DNA of 64,000 nucleotides, from contig NZ_JAQIYM010000018.1 in the NCBI RefSeq assembly GCF_028823535.1, positions 55,905-119,904 on the forward strand, in the 5' to 3' direction. The notes under the pieces are model-generated. The model was not told the DNA's origin. It worked only from the letters and a program-made list of their open reading frames with translations, and searched no databases. The position numbers were made by a program, and so were the translations under genes. The DNA is from Pseudomonas serbica. GTDB taxonomy: Bacteria > Pseudomonadota > Gammaproteobacteria > Pseudomonadales > Pseudomonadaceae. Position 1 is the stretch's first letter, and each line of letters starts with the position of its first letter. Below are positions 59,268 to 64,000 of this stretch, one piece after another.

Positions 59268-60482
59268 ATGACCGCCGAACTCTTTGCTGTACATGGCCTG
59301 GTGAGTTTCACGCTCGCTATCCTGCTGCTCTTTCTGGGCAAGACGCTGGTCCAGCACAGCACGTTGCTGCGTCAATACTGTATTCCCGAATCGGTGGTTG
59401 GCGGTTTTGTCTGTGCGGCGGTCACGAGCCTGTTGTACTTCGGGCTCAATATCCAGGTCGAGTTCGACCTGCAAGTCCGCGACACCATGCTGCTCTACTT
59501 CTTTGCCGGCATCGGCCTGAAGTCGGACATTCGCCAGTTGATCAAGGGTGGGTGGCCGTTGATGATTCTGCTGGTGCTCGCCACAGTGTTTATCTTCCTG
59601 CAAAACGCGCTGGGCATGGGGATGGCCGAGGTATTCGGGCTTGATCCGAAGGCCGGTTTGATGGTGGGGTCGATCTCCCTCACAGGTGGGATTGGCACTA
59701 GCCTGGCCTGGGCACCGCTGTTCGTCGAAAAGCTGGGCATTCAGAACGCCCATGAATTGGGGATCGCCAGCAATACCGTCGGCCTGATTGCCGCCTGTGT
59801 GATCGGCGGTCCTATCGCCAACCGGTTGATCCGTCGCCATCAACTCACCCCCTCCCGGGATGCGGCGCTGGAAGTCGGCATTCTCGATCAACAGCAGGGC
59901 AAGCCGCTGGACTACTACGACGTGCTCTGGGCGTGGATGTGGCTCAACTTGACCTTGATGCTCGGCTACGGACTCAACCTGCTGCTGGTGGATAGCGGGA
60001 TCACCCTGCCCAAGTTCGTCAGTTGCCTGTTCGCCGGTATCGTCATTCACCACGTCGTCCGGGGACTGCTCGGCGAGCAGCGCCTGAAATCCTGGAGCGG
60101 TGCCAGCCAGGGCCTGGCACTGATCTCCGACGTTTGCCTGGGCATGTTCTTGACCATGGCGTTGATGGGGTTGCAATTGTGGCAACTCAGCGGCGCGTTG
60201 CTGTTCATTGCTTGCGCGTTGACCCTGCAGATCCTGTTGACGGTGCTCTACACGTACTTTGTGGTGTTCAGGTTCATGGGCCGTAATTACGAGGCCAGCG
60301 TGATTGCTTCAGGCTTTGGCGGGATTGCGCTTGGCTCTACGGCGACCGCCATCGTCAATATGACCACCGTGACCCAGAAGTATGGTGCGGCGCACCAGGC
60401 GTTTCTTATCGTGCCGCTGGTGTGTGGTTTTTTCATTGACCTGGTGAATGCCGTGATTATTGGGATGTTCAGCGGTCTCTAG
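59268..60482 (+). CDS. gltS: Sodium/glutamate symporter GltS
   Basis: A 404-residue, 10-12-helix transporter of the GltS family. Two inverted halves each carry a re-entrant loop with the Gly-rich motifs SLTGGIGTSLAWAP and GFGGIALGSTATAIVNMTTV, which bind glutamate and Na+. The start is ETAELFAVHGLVSFTLAIL-like with ATG 59268. No regulator is adjacent. It imports glutamate using the sodium gradient, which the Mrp system of the same window could help maintain; that link is inference. Confidence 0.94.
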   Translation: MTAELFAVHGLVSFTLAILLLFLGKTLVQHSTLLRQYCIPESVVGGFVCAAVTSLLYFGLNIQVEFDLQVRDTMLLYFFAGIGLKSDIRQLIKGGWPLMILLVLATVFIFLQNALGMGMAEVFGLDPKAGLMVGSISLTGGIGTSLAWAPLFVEKLGIQNAHELGIASNTVGLIAACVIGGPIANRLIRRHQLTPSRDAALEVGILDQQQGKPLDYYDVLWAWMWLNLTLMLGYGLNLLLVDSGITLPKFVSCLFAGIVIHHVVRGLLGEQRLKSWSGASQGLALISDVCLGMFLTMALMGLQLWQLSGALLFIACALTLQILLTVLYTYFVVFRFMGRNYEASVIASGFGGIALGSTATAIVNMTTVTQKYGAAHQAFLIVPLVCGFFIDLVNAVIIGMFSGL

Positions 60483-60557
60483 CGTTTGCGGATGCGCTAC
60501 CCAGAAAGACCCAAAGAGCTCATCGACCGCTTAAGTTTCACGATGGCAGTCTGAGGA

Positions 60558-61241
60558 CTAACGCGCAGCACTCCGAGTACCGGCAAACGCACTCGTACCA
60601 AGCCAGCGCCACAGGCTTTGCGCATCCAGCGCCGCGCCGTCTACACGCAGCTCTCGCGACTGGAGCACCTCCTGGGGTGTGCGGTCGCCCGCCCACACTT
60701 CGGTCAACGCGCGTACGCTGGAGTCGACGACAAGCGTCAATTCGCGCCCGGGGTCGTCGCGGCACAGGTCTGCCACGCCCTGTTCGACCACCAGCCACCA
60801 TTGCTGCTCGCCGGGTCGCGCGTCGCGGAACTTGAACTGGATGACCACCGGCCGGGACGGAAACGTCTCGATACGCGCGAACCGACGCACGTCCCACATG
60901 AGCAGGCCTGCGTCGAGTTGGTCGTCGCGCAGGCGACTGCCGATCCAGCGTGCGCCCCAGTGCCCCAGCGCCATGATGATGGGGCGCAGTTCCTCACCCG
61001 CTTCGGTCAGGCTGTATTCCCAGACTTTGCCCGTGGCCGTGCGCTGTATCACACCGATTTCTTCCAGATGGCGCAGGCGCTGTGCCAGCAGGTTGGTGGA
61101 CATCCGGGGTACGCCGCGGTGCAGTTCATTGAAGCGTTTGCTGCCGCACAGCAACTCGCGCACGACCAGGGGTGTCCAGCGCTCGCACAGTGCTTCAGCA
61201 CCGCGCGCGACCGTGCAGAACTGACCGTAGGTTTCTTCCAT
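60558..61241 (-). CDS. HxlR-type transcriptional regulator with C-terminal SCP2-like region
   Basis: A 227-residue protein. The winged HTH of HxlR type is at about 10-100 (CERWTPLVVRELLCGSKRFN, then LLAQRLRHLEEIGVIQR and EYSLTEAGEELRPII). The C-terminal ~110 residues (RPVVIQFKFRDARPGEQQWW, LTLVVDSSVRALTEVWAGD) resemble an SCP2 sterol-carrier-like domain that may bind an effector. ATG 61241 with GGGAGG seven bases upstream. Divergent from the nitrilase gene, so the two probably form a regulator-target pair. Confidence 0.88.
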   Translation of the reverse strand: MEETYGQFCTVARGAEALCERWTPLVVRELLCGSKRFNELHRGVPRMSTNLLAQRLRHLEEIGVIQRTATGKVWEYSLTEAGEELRPIIMALGHWGARWIGSRLRDDQLDAGLLMWDVRRFARIETFPSRPVVIQFKFRDARPGEQQWWLVVEQGVADLCRDDPGRELTLVVDSSVRALTEVWAGDRTPQEVLQSRELRVDGAALDAQSLWRWLGTSAFAGTRSAAR

Positions 61242-61346
61242 CGCCTGCCCTCCCATCGCTGCAACGCTTCAGATTCTGAACTAGCCGCGCGACTTCGCCA
61301 CGCGCAGGCTCAAGTCTCTGTCAGCCAACCACCCCAGGAGAACGCC

Positions 61347-62288
61347 ATGACCAGGATCGCCATCATTCAGCGCCCGCCCGTGCTGCTCGATCGCAGCGCG
61401 ACGATCACCCGGGCCGTGCAATCGGTCGCCGAGGCCGCGGCGGCGGGAGCCGCGCTGATTGTTTTGCCCGAATCGTTCATACCAGGTTACCCGTCATGGA
61501 TCTGGCGACTGGCCGCGGGAAAGGACGGCGCGGTGATCGGCCAGTTGCACGCGCGACTGCTGGCCAACGCCGTTGATATCACCAACGGTGATCTGCGCCA
61601 ATTGTGCGAGGCCGCCAGGGTCCACGCCGTGACAATCGTGTGCGGCATCAATGAATGCGACCGGCGCAATGGCGGCGGCACGCTCTATAACAGCGTAGTC
61701 GTTATCGGCGCGAGCGGCGCCGTGCTCAACCGCCACCGCAAGCTGATGCCCACCAATCCCGAGCGCATGGTGCATGGCTTGGGTGATGCGTCCGGCTTGC
61801 GTGCGGTCGATACACCGGTCGGCCGCGTGGGTGCGCTCATCTGCTGGGAGAACTACATGCCGCTGGCGCGCTATGCACTGTATGCCCAAGGCGTGGAAAT
61901 CTACATCGCGCCTACGTACGACACTGGCGAAGGCTGGATCAGCACGATGCGTCACATCGCACTCGAAGGCCGCTGCTGGGTGCTCGGCAGTGGCAGCGTG
62001 CTGCGTGGCAGCGACATTCCCGATGACTTCCCGGCGCGTGCGCAACTGTTTGCCGATCCGGACGAGTGGATCAACGACGGCGACTCGGTGGTGGTCAATC
62101 CGCAAGGCCGGATCGTGGCCGGCCCACTGCACCGAGAGGCAGGCATCCTGTATGCGGACATCGACGTGTCACTCGTGGCCCCGGCACGGCGGGCGCTCGA
62201 CGTTACCGGGCACTATGCGCGCCCGGACATTTTCGAACTGCAGGTGCGGCGCACGCCAGCAACGGCGGTGCAGTACATTGACGAGTGA
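61347..62288 (+). CDS. Nitrilase family hydrolase
   Basis: A 313-residue carbon-nitrogen hydrolase. The Glu-Lys-Cys triad is visible: E42 in VLPESFIPGYPSW, K132 in HRKLMPTNPER, and C166 in LICWENYMPLARY. The ESFIPGYPSW and CWENYMPLARY patterns are those of true nitrilases (nitrile to acid plus ammonia), not amidases. ATG 61347 has AGGAG six bases upstream. It is divergent from the HxlR regulator (106 bases), the probable controller. Substrate (aryl or aliphatic nitrile, cyanide-related) not determined. Confidence 0.92.
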   Translation: MTRIAIIQRPPVLLDRSATITRAVQSVAEAAAAGAALIVLPESFIPGYPSWIWRLAAGKDGAVIGQLHARLLANAVDITNGDLRQLCEAARVHAVTIVCGINECDRRNGGGTLYNSVVVIGASGAVLNRHRKLMPTNPERMVHGLGDASGLRAVDTPVGRVGALICWENYMPLARYALYAQGVEIYIAPTYDTGEGWISTMRHIALEGRCWVLGSGSVLRGSDIPDDFPARAQLFADPDEWINDGDSVVVNPQGRIVAGPLHREAGILYADIDVSLVAPARRALDVTGHYARPDIFELQVRRTPATAVQYIDE

Positions 62289-62337
62289 AGAATATTCAGG
62301 CGAACGAACGCCTGACAACTGATCAGGGAGTCATGCC

Positions 62338-62772
62338 ATGAACAATGAACAGTCCTACAAAGGCAGCTGTTTTTGCGGCGCAGTCGAGTTTACCGTCAGC
62401 GGCGAGCCGGCCGGGATGGGTTATTGCCATTGCGAGTCATGCCGGCATTGGTCAGCAGGGCCGGTCAATGCCTTCACCCTGTGGAAACCCGAGGCAGTGC
62501 AAGTCACTCGAGGGGCTGACAACATCGGCACCTACAACATGACCCCACAGAGTTACCGCAAGTGGTGCAAGAGTTGCGGCGGGCATCTCTTCACCGACCA
62601 TCCGGGGATGGGGCTGATCGATGTGTATGCCGCGGTCATTCCGGATCTTGAGTTTTTGCCAGGGGTGCATGTCCATTATCAGGAGTCGGTGCTGCGCATC
62701 AAAGATGGACTGCCCAAGTTCAAGGATGTGCCGAAAGAGTTGGGGGGTTCGGGTGTTTGCGTGGATGAGTAG
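62338..62772 (+). CDS. GFA family (glutathione-dependent formaldehyde-activating fold) protein
   Basis: A 144-residue zinc protein of the GFA/CENP-V family. Cysteines: C11 and C13 (SCFCGAVEF), C30, C32 and C35 (CHCESC), and C77 and C80 (WCKSCGGHLF), the usual two-zinc arrangement. The LFTDHPGMGLIDVYAAV segment is also typical. Function of such paralogues is generally unknown. It lies 50 bases after the nitrilase and may be co-transcribed. A REPIN follows. Confidence 0.9.
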   Translation: MNNEQSYKGSCFCGAVEFTVSGEPAGMGYCHCESCRHWSAGPVNAFTLWKPEAVQVTRGADNIGTYNMTPQSYRKWCKSCGGHLFTDHPGMGLIDVYAAVIPDLEFLPGVHVHYQESVLRIKDGLPKFKDVPKELGGSGVCVDE

Positions 62773-62776
62773 GCGT

Positions 62777-62857
62777 GAGCTTGCTCGCGACAGGATCGTG
62801 AACGATATTACGTGCCCGGATACTTGCGACATCCTTGGATTTTTCGCGAGCAAGCTC
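62777..62857. repeat. Degenerate REPIN
   Basis: Arms GAGCTTGCTCGCGA (62777-62790) and TCGCGAGCAAGCTC (62844-62857) around a variable centre, with degenerate outer parts. It lies between the GFA and PchB-like genes. Confidence 0.8.
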
Positions 62858-62888
62858 GCTCTTACATAAGCAAGACGGAGTTACCTAC

Positions 62889-63209
62889 ATGGAAGTTTCC
62901 AATACATTGCAACCTGCAGAATGCACAGGAATGGAGGACATCAGGCGCGAGATCGATGCCCTCGACCAAACCGTTATCAAGCTGTTGGGCCGACGTTTTC
63001 AGTACGTTCTGGCGGCTTCGAAATTCAAGACCTCTGCGGCCTCGGTGCGCGCCAAGGACAGGTTCGATTCAATGCTGGCGACACGTCGGGAATGGGCTGA
63101 GGCAGAAGGCCTGAGCCCGGATGCGATCGAAAAGATGTATAGCGATCTGGTGAAGCATTGTATTGCCGAGGAGATGAAACACTGGTCGGCGCAATTACCC
63201 GAGACCTGA
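62889..63209 (+). CDS. Chorismate mutase-family protein, isochorismate pyruvate lyase (PchB)-like
   Basis: A 106-residue AroQ-fold protein. It fits PchB more closely than housekeeping chorismate mutase: ECTGMEDIRREIDALD, LLGRRFQYVLAASKFKTS, and RREWAEAEGLSPD. Active-site residues of PchB appear at R19, R36 and K47; the PchB Gln90 position appears to be Glu95 (IAEEMKHW). PchB makes salicylate from isochorismate, but no isochorismate synthase or siderophore gene is nearby, so the role is open. ATG 62889 has GGAG eight bases upstream. Confidence 0.85.
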   Translation: MEVSNTLQPAECTGMEDIRREIDALDQTVIKLLGRRFQYVLAASKFKTSAASVRAKDRFDSMLATRREWAEAEGLSPDAIEKMYSDLVKHCIAEEMKHWSAQLPET

Positions 63210-63280
63210 TCCGTAGGGATTGGATTCCCCCTGAACCAGCGGCGTGAACAAAAACGGACGCCGAGGGCTTTCGCAGATCT

Positions 63281-64000
63281 GTAGGAGCTGGCTTGCCAGC
63301 GAAGGCGTCCTCAAACCCAATATAAAATTCAACACCGCCTTCGCCGGCAAGCCGGCTCCTACAGGTCCCGTGCAATGCCACGATGGTCCGGTGCAATACC
63401 ACGCTGTTTGTGTAGGAGCTGGCTTGCCAGCGAAGGCGTCCTCAAACCCGCTACAAAACTCAAGACCGCCTTCGCCGGCAAGCCGGCTCCTACAGGTCCC
63501 GTGCAGTGCCACGATGGTCCGGTGCAATACCGCGCTGTTTGTGTAGGAGCTGGCTTGCCAGCGAAGAGGCCCGCCAGCCCAACACAAAATTCAACACCGC
63601 CTTCGCCGGCAAGCCGGCTCCTACAGGTCCCGTGCAATGCCACGATGGTCCGGTGCAATACCACGCTGTATGTGTAGGAGGTGGCTTGCCAGCGAAGAGG
63701 CCCGCCAGCCCAATACAAAATTCAAGACCGCCTTCGCCGGCAAGCCGGCTCCTACAGGTCCCGTGCAATGCCACGATGGTCCGCTGCAATACCATGCTGT
63801 TTGTGTAGGAGCTGGCTTGCCAGCGAAGAGGCCCGCCAGCCCAACACAAAACTCAAGACCGCCTTCGCCGGCAAGCCGGCTCCTACAGGTCCCGTGCAAT
63901 GCCGGGATGGTCCGCTGCAATACCACGCTGTTTGTGTAGGCGCTGGCTTGCCAGCGAAGAGGCCCGCCAGCCCGATACAAAATTCAAGACCGTCTTCGCC
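63281..64000. repeat. Tandem array of 131-bp REPIN units
   Basis: Five full direct repeats of exactly 131 bases begin at 63281, 63412, 63543, 63674 and 63805; a sixth starts at 63936 and runs off the window. Each holds a REPIN (left arm GTAGGAGCTGGCTTGCCAGC, right arm GGCAAGCCGGCTCCTAC, G-U-tolerant pairing) and a spacer with an internal 21-base duplication (GGTCCCGTGCAATGCCACGA and GGTCCGGTGCAATACCACGC, 63364-63405 in unit 1). Units 3-6 share GAAGAGGCCCGCCAGCCC after the left arm, units 1-2 GAAGGCGTCCTCAAACCC. Frames on both strands are open through it but are artefacts. Confidence 0.95.

Noticed and set aside
63195..63980. Overlapping 100- and 119-codon frames on both strands in the 131-bp array
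   Set aside because: Repeated translations of REPIN DNA (AGKPAPT, GLPAKA); artefacts of the repeat.

Overview
The window looks like chromosomal DNA of a Pseudomonas of the P. fluorescens group. The grounds are the dense GC-rich coding, the many REP/REPIN palindromes of the GTGGGAGCGGGCTTGCTCGC and GTAGGAGCTGGCTTGCCAGC types, Pseudomonas-type families (DUF2388, DUF2789, an MxKDx repeat protein, SdsA/SdsB, PhaAB-type Mrp antiporter) and multiple LysR regulators. No tRNA, rRNA, CRISPR, prophage or intact insertion sequence was seen. This assignment is inference from sequence character; no database was searched.

Layout. 1-5 kb: most of a group-2 Mrp (Sha/Pha) cation/proton antiporter operon, with subunits A(B), C, D, E, F and G overlapping end to start; the A gene is cut by the window edge. 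5-13.7 kb: small conserved genes, an orphan betaine-type binding protein, a chemoreceptor with a C-terminal cytoplasmic sensor region, a zinc-site-degenerate DksA-like protein, a glutathione transferase, and a 24-residue membrane peptide next to a larger membrane protein. 14-16 kb: a two-component system. 16-21 kb: SRPBCC, SDR and aldo-keto reductase genes with a divergent LysR, a second LysR and a DinB protein. 21-27.5 kb: a probable catabolic cluster (MFS importer, FAD oxidase, atypical SDR, iron alcohol dehydrogenase, NIPSNAP, LysR). 27.8-34 kb: DUF2388 protein, SDR/GlxA-type regulator pair, an isoprenylcysteine methyltransferase-like protein, HAD phosphatase, receiver protein, and a molybdopterin oxidoreductase/cytochrome b/MxKDx operon. 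34-38.3 kb: methyltransferase, then LuxR regulator, polyamine-type binding protein and P1 peptidase. 38.3-39.15 kb: gene-free, holding a 578-bp inverted-repeat element with a three-way-junction core. 40-43.8 kb: paoABC aldehyde oxidase. 43.9-50.3 kb: DUF2235 hydrolase, YceI, phosphoribosyltransferase, MATE, outer-membrane protein and DMT exporter. 50.4-56.2 kb: sulfate-ester block (alkylsulfatase sdsA, divergent sdsB, lipoprotein, arylsulfatase). 56.3-63.2 kb: lipoproteins, patatin lipase, phosphodiesterase, GltS, HxlR/nitrilase/GFA and a PchB-like chorismate mutase-family protein. 63.28 kb to the end: a tandem array of 131-bp units, each carrying a REPIN, running off the window.

The clearest functional units are Mrp (pH/sodium homeostasis), PaoABC (periplasmic aldehyde detoxification) and SdsA-SdsB-arylsulfatase (sulfur scavenging). 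The most unusual DNA is non-coding: the 38.5-39.1 kb structured element and the 131-bp REPIN array. REP palindromes are frequent up to 37.1 kb, absent from 37.1 to 62.8 kb, and abundant again at the end.
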